From assembly GCF_030929505.1 (NCBI RefSeq), contig NZ_JAVFVV010000025.1, positions 1-64,000 of the forward strand: a stretch of 64,000 nt of DNA, read 5' to 3'. How positions within the stretch are numbered: position 1 is the first letter of the stretch; each line of letters begins with the position of its first letter. Of the stretch, positions 55,024 to 62,260 are shown piece by piece. Made by a program: the position numbers and the translations under genes. Below the pieces are notes generated by a model. That model saw nothing but the letters and a program-made list of their open reading frames with translations, made no database searches and had not been told where the DNA came from. Source of the DNA: Mesorhizobium sp. LHD-90 (GTDB lineage Bacteria; Pseudomonadota; Alphaproteobacteria; Rhizobiales; Rhizobiaceae).

Positions 55024-55998
55024 ATGTTGCACGAGAGACGCGTGACCAGATCCGTTGTGGGAGCGCTCGCGCTCTCGGCCGCAATGTTCGTTTCGGCGCC
55101 GCGCACGGCAACCGCGCAGGAATCGGCCGATCCGATCAAGCTGACGCTGCACGACTGGACGGGTCAGTTGATCACAACCGAGATCATGGGCGAGGTGCTG
55201 AAGAAGGCAGGCTACAGTGTCGAATATGTGCAGGCCGACTATCTGGCGCAGTTCGCTGGGCTGGAGACGGGCGATCTGCACGTCGCCATGGAAATGTGGG
55301 AAACCACGGGCCGCGACGCGATGGACGCCTCCACCGCCACCGGCAAGACCGAAGTGTTCGGGCCGACCGGCATGCAGGCCAAGGAAGAGTGGTGGTTTCC
55401 TGAATACATGAAGGAAAAGTGCCCCGGCCTGCCCAACTGGGAAGCGCTGAAGGATGAAAAATGCGCCGAGGCGTTTTCCACCGCAGAGACCGCGCCAAAA
55501 GGCCGCTATCTCGGCGGGCCGGTGACCTGGGGCGGCTTCGACGACGAGCGGGTCGAGTCGCTCAGCCTGCCCTTCGAGGTGGTGCATGCCGGCACCGACG
55601 CGGCGCTGTTCGCGGAACTTGAGTCCGCCTACCAGCGCAAGGCGCCGATCATGCTGTGGATCTACGCGCCGCACTGGGCCCCCGCCAAATACAAGGGCGA
55701 GTGGGTGGCATTTCCCGAATACACCAAGGAGTGCTACGGCGACCCGAAATGGGGTTCAAATACCGACGCCGCCTATGATTGCGGCAAGCCGCACGGAGAG
55801 ATCTGGAAGGTCGGCTGGGTCGGCGTGAAGGACAAGTGGCCGGGCGCCTACAAGGCGATCAAGGCGTTTTCGCTCAGCAACGACGAGATGGGCGCGATGA
55901 TCACCGAGGTCGATCTCAACGGTAAGAAGGTCAGCGAGGTCGTTACCGAGTGGATGGGCAAGAACGAGCCCCGCTGGTCGGAGTGGATCAAGAAGTAG
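55024..55998 (+). CDS. Glycine betaine/choline-type ABC transporter substrate-binding protein
   Basis: 324 residues from ATG 55024. Signal peptide residues 1-33 (RSVVGALALSAAMFVSAPRT, cleavage near TAQES). The OpuAC/ProX domain covers the rest: KLTLHDWTGQLITTEIMGEV, YVQADYLAQFAGLETGDLHV, ALFAELESAYQRKAPIMLWI and IYAPHWAP. Trp-rich positions, including the one in EMWETT, suit an aromatic cage for a quaternary ammonium group. It heads the operon with ATPase, fused permease and demethylase-type enzymes, so glycine betaine, dimethylglycine or a related methylamine is the likely ligand. Confidence 0.9.
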   Translation: MLHERRVTRSVVGALALSAAMFVSAPRTATAQESADPIKLTLHDWTGQLITTEIMGEVLKKAGYSVEYVQADYLAQFAGLETGDLHVAMEMWETTGRDAMDASTATGKTEVFGPTGMQAKEEWWFPEYMKEKCPGLPNWEALKDEKCAEAFSTAETAPKGRYLGGPVTWGGFDDERVESLSLPFEVVHAGTDAALFAELESAYQRKAPIMLWIYAPHWAPAKYKGEWVAFPEYTKECYGDPKWGSNTDAAYDCGKPHGEIWKVGWVGVKDKWPGAYKAIKAFSLSNDEMGAMITEVDLNGKKVSEVVTEWMGKNEPRWSEWIKK

Positions 55999-56006
55999 CA
56001 GCGCAA

Positions 56007-56500
56007 TCCCTCCCCCTTGAGGGGAGGGTGGCCGCCCGCAGGGCGGCCGGGTGGGGTCTTGGCCGATTAGCGACACTCAGTCCAGTATCATGACGAATAC
56101 ACGCGTCACTTCTGAGCTTCGCGACAAGGCGCGATCGTTGAGACACGGCCTGACCAAAGCCGAGGTTCTGCTGTGGCTTGAGCTGCGCGAGTTGAAGCGC
56201 GACGGCCTACGCTTTCGCAAGCAGTCGCCGATCGGCCCCTATATCGTCGATTTTGTCTGTTTCGGCTCGAAGCTGATCGTGGAGATCGATGGTGATCTAC
56301 ACGAAACCGCAGAACGAAAGCACCACGACAGGAACCGTGACCACTATCTGCGCTCCCTGGGATATGAGGTCATTCGATTTGACCATCCCGATGTCATGGC
56401 CAGCGTCTGGCATGTCGGGCAGGAAATAAGAAAGGCCGCGCTCGGCCGCAACGACCCCACCCGGCCGCTTCGCGGCCACCCTCCCCTCAAGGGGGAGGGA
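56007..56500. mobile_element. DUF559 endonuclease unit bounded by about 50-bp inverted repeats
   Basis: The left arm (56007-56058) and right arm (56453-56500) are inverted copies differing by a 4-base insertion and one to two substitutions in a small inner hairpin. Each arm consists of two hairpins: CCCTCCCCCTTGAGGGGAGGG and a GGCCGC...GCGGCC stem. The arms enclose a single gene for a DUF559 nuclease. The unit lies between the substrate-binding and ATPase genes of an ABC operon. Its right end forms the 3' codons of the nuclease, the ribosome site of the ATPase gene and the A of its ATG. No target duplication was identified. Confidence 0.7.
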
Positions 56501-56503
56501 TGA
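56090..56503 (+). CDS. DUF559 (Vsr/restriction-like) endonuclease
   Basis: 137 residues from ATG 56090. The PD-(D/E)xK-like core is IGPYIVDFVCFGSKLIVEID with the metal-binding acids and GDLHETAERKHHDRNRDHYL; the N-terminal helix AEVLLWLELRELKRDGLRFR is typical of the family, as is SLGYEVIRF. DUF559 proteins resemble very-short-patch repair nucleases, but their target is unknown. The last 16 residues (DPTRPLRGHPPLKGEG) are encoded by the right inverted repeat. The gene separates two transporter genes in the same orientation and is probably transcribed with them; its stop overlaps the ATPase start (ATGA). Confidence 0.85.
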   Translation: MTNTRVTSELRDKARSLRHGLTKAEVLLWLELRELKRDGLRFRKQSPIGPYIVDFVCFGSKLIVEIDGDLHETAERKHHDRNRDHYLRSLGYEVIRFDHPDVMASVWHVGQEIRKAALGRNDPTRPLRGHPPLKGEG

Positions 56504-57513
56504 CCGTGCCCAAACTCGTCTGCCGCAACGTCTGGAAGCTGTTCGGCTCCGGCGCTGCGGCGTTTTTCGCCGGCGGGCGGGTATCCGCCACATCTGAAGA
56601 GATCGCCGCGGCCAAATTGGTCGCGGCGGTGCGCGCCGTAGACCTCGAAGTCCGCGAGGGCGAGATCTTCGTCATCATGGGCCTGTCAGGCTCGGGCAAG
56701 TCGACGCTGGTGCGCTGCCTGTCGCGGCTGGTCGAGCCGACGGCGGGCGAAATCCTCTTCAACGGCGAGAACCTGCTGGCCGCCAGCGACAAGCGCATGG
56801 TCGAAATCCGCCGCCACCAGATGGGCATGGTGTTCCAGAATTTCGCCCTGCTGCCGCATCTCACCGTGCTCGCCAATGTCGCCTTCCCGTTGGAAGTCCA
56901 GGGCATGGAGCGGGCGGCCCGCGAGTCACGGGCGAAAAAAATGGTCGAACTGGTCGGGCTTTCGGGCAAGGAGGCGTTTTTCCCGCGCGAACTGTCCGGC
57001 GGCCAGCAGCAGCGCGTCGGCATCGCCCGCTCGCTCGCCGTCGAGCCGGAACTGTGGTTCCTCGACGAGCCGTTTTCCGCCCTCGACCCGCTGATCCGCC
57101 GCGAGATGCAGGACGAATTCATGCGCCTGCAATCGGTGCTGAAGAAGACCATCGTCTTCATCACCCACGATTTCGACGAGGCGATCCGGCTGGCCGACCG
57201 CATCGCCATCATGAAGGACGGGGCGATCGTCCAGGCCGGGACGCCCGAGGACCTCGTGCTCAATCCGGCCACACCCTATGTCGCCGAATTCACCCGCAAC
57301 GTGCCGCGCGCCAAGGTGGTCAAGGTGGGATCGGTGATGAAGGCGGCGCCGGCGGGGCTGAACGGCGCCGCCATCCCGGCGCGGGCGACCGTCGCCGAAG
57401 CCGCGCCGCGCTTCGGCGCCGGCGTCGACCTGCTGCGCGTCGAGGACGGCGACGGGCATACGGCCGGCGCGCTGCACCGCGCCGACGTCGTCGACATCAT
57501 GATGCGGGGGTGA
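56500..57513 (+). CDS. Glycine betaine/proline-type ABC transporter ATP-binding protein
   Basis: 337 residues from ATG 56500. A ProV-type insertion precedes Walker A, where the nucleotide domain reads IFVIMGLSGSGKSTLVRCLS. The signature is LSGGQQQRVGIARSL and Walker B is ELWFLDEPFSALDPL; the switch His is in VFITHDFDEAIRLAD. The C-terminal 80 residues form an incomplete CBS-like regulatory part. It energises import with the substrate-binding and fused permease proteins. The start codon and its ribosome site (GGGGGAGGG) come from the end of the DUF559 inverted repeat, so its translation depends on that insertion. Confidence 0.93.
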   Translation: MTVPKLVCRNVWKLFGSGAAAFFAGGRVSATSEEIAAAKLVAAVRAVDLEVREGEIFVIMGLSGSGKSTLVRCLSRLVEPTAGEILFNGENLLAASDKRMVEIRRHQMGMVFQNFALLPHLTVLANVAFPLEVQGMERAARESRAKKMVELVGLSGKEAFFPRELSGGQQQRVGIARSLAVEPELWFLDEPFSALDPLIRREMQDEFMRLQSVLKKTIVFITHDFDEAIRLADRIAIMKDGAIVQAGTPEDLVLNPATPYVAEFTRNVPRAKVVKVGSVMKAAPAGLNGAAIPARATVAEAAPRFGAGVDLLRVEDGDGHTAGALHRADVVDIMMRG

Positions 57514-57555
57514 GGGATGAGTGCTCCCGCCCACGCTTCGCTCACCTCACCCCGC
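57504..57555. repeat. Hairpin spanning the ATPase stop and permease start
   Basis: GCGGGGGTGAGG (57504-57515) and CCTCACCCCGC (57545-57555) are complementary apart from one extra G. The loop contains the start codon of the permease gene (ATG 57517), and the right arm encodes permease residues of the SLTSPR segment. It could be a decayed palindromic repeat or an mRNA structure that tunes permease translation. Confidence 0.45.
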
Positions 57556-59538
57556 GAGGGTTTTAGCGCCTTCACCCCTTCGGCAATGGCCTGGCTCATC
57601 GCGCTGGCGGCCTTCGTCGTCCTTTGGCAGTTCGGAGAACCCCTCGCGAAATGGGCCTTCGACTATCCGAAGACCTGGCAGATCCCGGCGCAGCGCTGGA
57701 TCGGCGACGCCATGAAATGGCTGCTCAATGACGCGCGCTTCGGCCTTTTCACCTTCACCGAGCTGACCCGTTTCATCGCGGCGATCATCGACCTGCCCTA
57801 TCGCGCGGTGCTCAGCCTGCTCGCCACCGGTTTCCTTTCGGGACAAGGCTCCAGCGCGGTACAGATCCTGCCGCCGCTGTCCTGGATCGCGGTGGTCGGT
57901 ATCGTCGCCATGATGGGTTTTTATGCCGGCGGGCGAAGGCTGGCGCTGCTTGCCGGCGGCTGCTTCCTGTTCCTTGCAATGTTCGGGCAATGGACCAGCG
58001 CCATGGTGACGCTGGCATCCATCCTGGTCGCCGTGCCGATCGGCGTCGCCGGCGGTCTGGCGCTGGGGCTCGCGGCCTATCGCTGGCCGCGTTTCGAGGT
58101 TGCGCTGACACCTCTCCTCGACCTGATGCAGACCATACCGGTCTTCGCCTATCTCGTGCCGATCCTGTTCCTGTTCGGCTTCGGGCCGACGGCGGCGATC
58201 GTTGCCACGCTGATCTATGCCATGCCGCCGATGACCCGCATCACCATCCTGGCGCTGCGTTCGGTGCCGTCCGAGGTGCACGATCTCGGCCGCATGATCG
58301 GCTGCACGCGCCGGCAGATGACCTGGCGCGTTCTGGTGCCATCGGCCAAGGACAGCCTGATGGTCGGCGTCAACCAGGTGATCATGCTGTCGCTCAACAT
58401 GGTTATCATCGCCTCGATGATCGGCGCCGGCGGGCTCGGCTTCGATGTGCTGGCGGCGCTGCGCCGCCTCGACATCGGCGCCGGCCTGGAAGCAGGGCTC
58501 GCGATCGTCGCTTTGGCGGTGGCGCTCGACCGGCTGAGCCAGGCCTTTGCCGCCAAGGCCGGGACGGCCGCCCGTGCCGAGCGTCCTGCGGGCATCGTGG
58601 CGCGCGCACCCTACACGGTCGGCGCGCTGGCGCTCGTCGCCGCCACCTTCGCCATCGGGCTGGCCCTGCCCGCCGTGCAGACCTATCCGGAAGTCCTCCA
58701 GATATCGACCGGCACCTTCTTCTCGCGTGTGGTCGAATGGATCAACGTCAACTTCTTCGATGCCTTCGAGGCCCTGAAGAATGCCGTGCTTCTGAACATC
58801 CTCGTGCCGTTCAAGCGGCTGCTCGCCGGCCTGCCCTGGCTGGGCGTGGTTGCGTTGCTTGCCTTTGCCGGCTGGCGCCTCGGCGGGCTGCGCCTCGCCG
58901 CTCTCACGGGCGCGCTCTCCTTCCTGATCGCCGCCACCGGTCAATGGGAAAAGGCGACTGTCACCGTCTATCTCTGTGGCATCTCGGTGGTGATCGCGTC
59001 GCTGATCGGCATCCCGATCGCCATTCTCGTCGCGGATCGCGAAAGACTGTGGCGGTGGGTGCAGGCAATCATCGACACGCTGCAGACGCTGCCGTCGTTC
59101 GTCTATCTGATGCCGGCGGTGATGCTGTTTCGCGTCGGCGACTTCACCGCCATGATCGCCGTCGTCGCCTTCGCCATCGCGCCGGCCATCCGCTACACCG
59201 TGCTCGGCCTGCAAAAGGTCGATCCGCGCACCATCGAGGCAGGCCGCGCCATGGGCTGCACGCCCCGGCAGCTTCTCACAAAAATCCGGCTGAAGCTGGC
59301 GCTGCCCGAAATCATGCTCGGCCTAAACCAGACAATCATGTTCGCGCTGTCGATGCTGGTCATCACCGCGCTGGTCGGCACGCGCGACCTCGGCCAGGAA
59401 GTCTACATCGCGCTCACCAAGGCCGACACCGGCCGAGGAATCGTCGCCGGTCTTGCCATCGCATTCATCGCCATCATAGCCGACCGGCTGATCGCTGCGG
59501 GTGCTGCGCGGACGCGCGCCCGGCTGGGGCTGGCGTGA
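57517..59538 (+). CDS. Fused double ProW-type ABC permease (673 aa)
   Basis: ATG 57517, three bases after the ATPase stop. Two complete ABC permease modules lie in one chain, each of about five to six helices with its own EAA-type coupling loop: LRSVPSEVHDLGRMIGCTRR in module 1 (near residue 250) and LQKVDPRTIEAGRAMGCTPR in module 2 (near 570). A linker with extra helices lies between. In typical ProW systems a single-module permease dimerises; here one polypeptide would form the whole channel. The N-terminal 15 residues lie within a palindrome. Confidence 0.9.
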   Translation: MSAPAHASLTSPREGFSAFTPSAMAWLIALAAFVVLWQFGEPLAKWAFDYPKTWQIPAQRWIGDAMKWLLNDARFGLFTFTELTRFIAAIIDLPYRAVLSLLATGFLSGQGSSAVQILPPLSWIAVVGIVAMMGFYAGGRRLALLAGGCFLFLAMFGQWTSAMVTLASILVAVPIGVAGGLALGLAAYRWPRFEVALTPLLDLMQTIPVFAYLVPILFLFGFGPTAAIVATLIYAMPPMTRITILALRSVPSEVHDLGRMIGCTRRQMTWRVLVPSAKDSLMVGVNQVIMLSLNMVIIASMIGAGGLGFDVLAALRRLDIGAGLEAGLAIVALAVALDRLSQAFAAKAGTAARAERPAGIVARAPYTVGALALVAATFAIGLALPAVQTYPEVLQISTGTFFSRVVEWINVNFFDAFEALKNAVLLNILVPFKRLLAGLPWLGVVALLAFAGWRLGGLRLAALTGALSFLIAATGQWEKATVTVYLCGISVVIASLIGIPIAILVADRERLWRWVQAIIDTLQTLPSFVYLMPAVMLFRVGDFTAMIAVVAFAIAPAIRYTVLGLQKVDPRTIEAGRAMGCTPRQLLTKIRLKLALPEIMLGLNQTIMFALSMLVITALVGTRDLGQEVYIALTKADTGRGIVAGLAIAFIAIIADRLIAAGAARTRARLGLA

Positions 59539-59602
59539 GGAAACGAATCCGAAAACTGCGGCAGATGCCTGAAAACAAAAGAAAAAACTGGATGAAACAC
59601 AA

Positions 59603-62056
59603 ATGACTTTTCCCAGCCAAGCCCAATTCGTCGTCATCGGCGGGGGCATCATCGGCTGTTCGACGGCCTATCATCTCGCCCGCGACCACAAGGCCGATGT
59701 CGTGCTGCTGGAGCAGGGCAAGCTGACCTCCGGCTCGACCTGGCACGCGGCCGGGCTGGTCGGCCAGTTGCGTTCGTCTGCCTCGATCACGCGCGTGCTC
59801 AAATATTCGGTCGATCTCTACAAGACCCTCAAGGCCGAGACCGGGCTGGAGACCGGCTGGAAGATGACCGGCTGCCTGCGGCTCGCCACCAACCAGGACC
59901 GCTGGACCGAATTCCGCCGGCTGGCGACGACGGCGAAAAGTTTCGGCATGGAGATGCATCTGCTCGACGCCGCCGAGGTGAAGAGGATGTGGCCGCTGAT
60001 GGAAACCTCCGACCTCGTCGGCGCGTCCTGGCTGCCCACCGACGGCCAGGCCAGTCCCTCGGACATCACCCAGTCGCTGGCCAAGGGCGCGCGCATGCAT
60101 GGCGCAAAACTGTTCGAGGAGGTGCGCGTCACCGGCTTCGACATCAAGGACGGACGCATCACCACCGTGCGGACGACGCGCGGCGACATCGCCTGCGACA
60201 AGGTGGTGAACTGCGCCGGTCAGTGGGCGCGCCAGGTCGGCGCCATGGCCGGCATCGACGTGCCGCTGCAAGCCGTGAAACACCAGTACATCATCACCGA
60301 GAAGATCGACGGCCTGTCGACCGATGCGCCGACGATCCGCGACCCCGACCGGCGCACCTATTTCAAGGAGGAGGTCGGCGGCCTGGTCATGGGCGGCTAC
60401 GAGCCCAACCCGATCGCCTGGGAAACCGGGTTGCCCGGCGGCGACGTTCCGGACGACTGGGAGTTCCGGCTGTTCGACGACGATTTCGATCATTTCGAAC
60501 AGCATATGACGCAGGCGATCGCGCGCGTCCCGGCGCTGGAGCACGTCGGCGTCAAGCAGATGATCAACGGGCCGGAGAGTTTTACGCCGGACGGCAATTT
60601 CATCCTCGGCGCGGCGCCCGAATGCAAAAACATGTTCGTCGGCGCCGGTTTCAACGCCTTCGGCATCGCGTCCGGCGGCGGCGCCGGCTGGGTGCTGGCG
60701 CAATGGGCAGTCGACGGCGAGGCGCCGCTTGACCTGTGGGTCGTCGATATCAGGCGTTTTTCCGGCCTGCATCGCGACCGGCAATGGGTCAGCGACCGCA
60801 CGCTGGAAGCCTACGGAAAACACTACACAATCGGCTTCCCGCACGAGGAATATCTGTCCGGCCGCCCGGCGATCGTCTCGCCGCTCTATGAGCGTCTCAA
60901 GGCGCATGGCGCCGTCTTCGGCTCGAAACTCGGCTGGGAGCGGCCGAACTGGTTCGCGCCAGAGGGCACTGAGGCCAAGGACGTCTATTCGATGGGTCGC
61001 CAAAACTGGTTCGCACCGGTCGGCGACGAACACCGCCATGTGCGCGAGCATGTCGGCATCTTCGATCAGTCGTCCTTCGCCAAATACGAGGTGAGCGGCC
61101 CGGACGCGGCGCGCGCGCTGGACTGGATCTGCGCCAACGACGTGTCGAAGCCCGCCGGGCGGCTGACCTACACGCAACTGCTCAACACCCGCGGCGGCAT
61201 CGAGGCCGATCTGACGGTGGCGCGGCTTTCGGACGATCTTTTTTACGTCGTGACTGGAACCGGTTTCCGCACCCACGACCGCGCCTGGATCGCCGACCAT
61301 GTTCCCGAACCTTTCGACGTATCGATCGAGGACATCACCGAAAAATACGGCACGCTGTCGCTGATGGGGCCGAACGCCCGAAAAGTGCTGGCCGCCGTCG
61401 CCGATGCCGACATCTCCAACGCCGCCTTCCCGTTCGGCCATGTCCGCGAGATCGAGATCGCCGGCGCGACGGTCCGCGCCCTGCGGGTGACCTATGTCGG
61501 CGAGCTCGGCTGGGAACTGCATATTCCGATCGAGGCGACCGGAAAGGTGTTCGACGCGCTGATGGCAGCGGGTGCGCCGCACGGCATCCGCCCGGTCGGC
61601 TACCGCGCGCTGGAATCGCTCCGGCTGGAAAAGGGCTACCGCGCCTGGGGCTCCGACATCACTCCCAACGATACACCGTTCGAGGCGGGACTCGGCTGGG
61701 CGGTGAAGCTGCGCAAGAACACCGACTTCGTCGGCCGCCGCGCGCTGGAGAAGATCAACGGATCGGCGCTGAAAAAACGCTTCGCCGGTTTCACCGTCGA
61801 CGACCCCGACATCGTGCTGGTCGGGCGCGAGACGATCCTGCGCAACGGCGAGCCGGTTGGCTACCTGTCGTCCGGAGGCTACGGCTACACGATCGGCAAG
61901 AACATCGGCTACGGCTATGTGCGCAACGCTGACGGCGTCGACGACGATTTTCTGGGTTCCGGCGACTACGAGCTGGTCGTGGCGATGGAAAAGACCCCGG
62001 CGCGCATCCATCTCGAGCCGCTCTACGACCCCAAGGGCGACAAGGTGAAGGGATGA
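59603..62056 (+). CDS. FAD-dependent dimethylglycine/sarcosine dehydrogenase-like GcvT family protein
   Basis: 817 residues from ATG 59603. The N-terminal FAD-binding DAO domain has VVIGGGIIGCSTAYHLARDH. LTSGSTWHAAGLVGQLRSSA contains the histidine that carries covalent FAD in sarcosine and dimethylglycine dehydrogenases. A FAO/linker region follows, then a GcvT aminomethyltransferase domain at the C-terminal half (RLTYTQLLNTRGGIEADLTV, VTYVGELGWELHIPI). Such fusions demethylate N-methylglycines and pass the one-carbon unit to tetrahydrofolate. It follows the betaine transporter genes in the same direction. Confidence 0.9.
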   Translation: MTFPSQAQFVVIGGGIIGCSTAYHLARDHKADVVLLEQGKLTSGSTWHAAGLVGQLRSSASITRVLKYSVDLYKTLKAETGLETGWKMTGCLRLATNQDRWTEFRRLATTAKSFGMEMHLLDAAEVKRMWPLMETSDLVGASWLPTDGQASPSDITQSLAKGARMHGAKLFEEVRVTGFDIKDGRITTVRTTRGDIACDKVVNCAGQWARQVGAMAGIDVPLQAVKHQYIITEKIDGLSTDAPTIRDPDRRTYFKEEVGGLVMGGYEPNPIAWETGLPGGDVPDDWEFRLFDDDFDHFEQHMTQAIARVPALEHVGVKQMINGPESFTPDGNFILGAAPECKNMFVGAGFNAFGIASGGGAGWVLAQWAVDGEAPLDLWVVDIRRFSGLHRDRQWVSDRTLEAYGKHYTIGFPHEEYLSGRPAIVSPLYERLKAHGAVFGSKLGWERPNWFAPEGTEAKDVYSMGRQNWFAPVGDEHRHVREHVGIFDQSSFAKYEVSGPDAARALDWICANDVSKPAGRLTYTQLLNTRGGIEADLTVARLSDDLFYVVTGTGFRTHDRAWIADHVPEPFDVSIEDITEKYGTLSLMGPNARKVLAAVADADISNAAFPFGHVREIEIAGATVRALRVTYVGELGWELHIPIEATGKVFDALMAAGAPHGIRPVGYRALESLRLEKGYRAWGSDITPNDTPFEAGLGWAVKLRKNTDFVGRRALEKINGSALKKRFAGFTVDDPDIVLVGRETILRNGEPVGYLSSGGYGYTIGKNIGYGYVRNADGVDDDFLGSGDYELVVAMEKTPARIHLEPLYDPKGDKVKG

Positions 62057-62072
62057 GCATCGCGCACAACAC

Positions 62073-62207
62073 GCCCCCTCCACCACGCTACGCGTGGTCC
62101 CCCTCCCCCGTAAACGGGGGAGGAACCAGGTCGTGCCGGCGTCGCCGCTGCGGATCCTCCCCTGCGAAGCGGGGGAGGGGGACCACGCGTAGCGTGGTGG
62201 AGGGGGC
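62073..62207. repeat. MITE-like palindrome with perfect 38-bp arms
   Basis: The 38 bp at 62073-62110 and the 38 bp at 62170-62207 are exact inverted copies; the 59-bp spacer holds no gene. Each arm contains nested hairpins: CCACGC-TAC-GCGTGG, and CCTCCCCCGT-AA-ACGGGGGAGG, which reaches into the spacer. The two-hairpin arm design is the same as that of the repeats flanking the DUF559 gene at 56.0-56.5 kb, although the sequences differ. It sits between the two GcvT-family genes. Most likely a REP/MITE-type element; transcribed, it would form a very stable stem. Confidence 0.8.
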
Positions 62208-62260
62208 TTCGTCCCAGGCGCCTACGAGAAGACGTTCCGCCCAACCCTCGCGAGTTTCGC

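Noticed and set aside
59474-62086. Minus-strand open frame of 870 codons
   Set aside because: Exact antisense of the first GcvT-family gene; no ribosome site or recognisable protein family.
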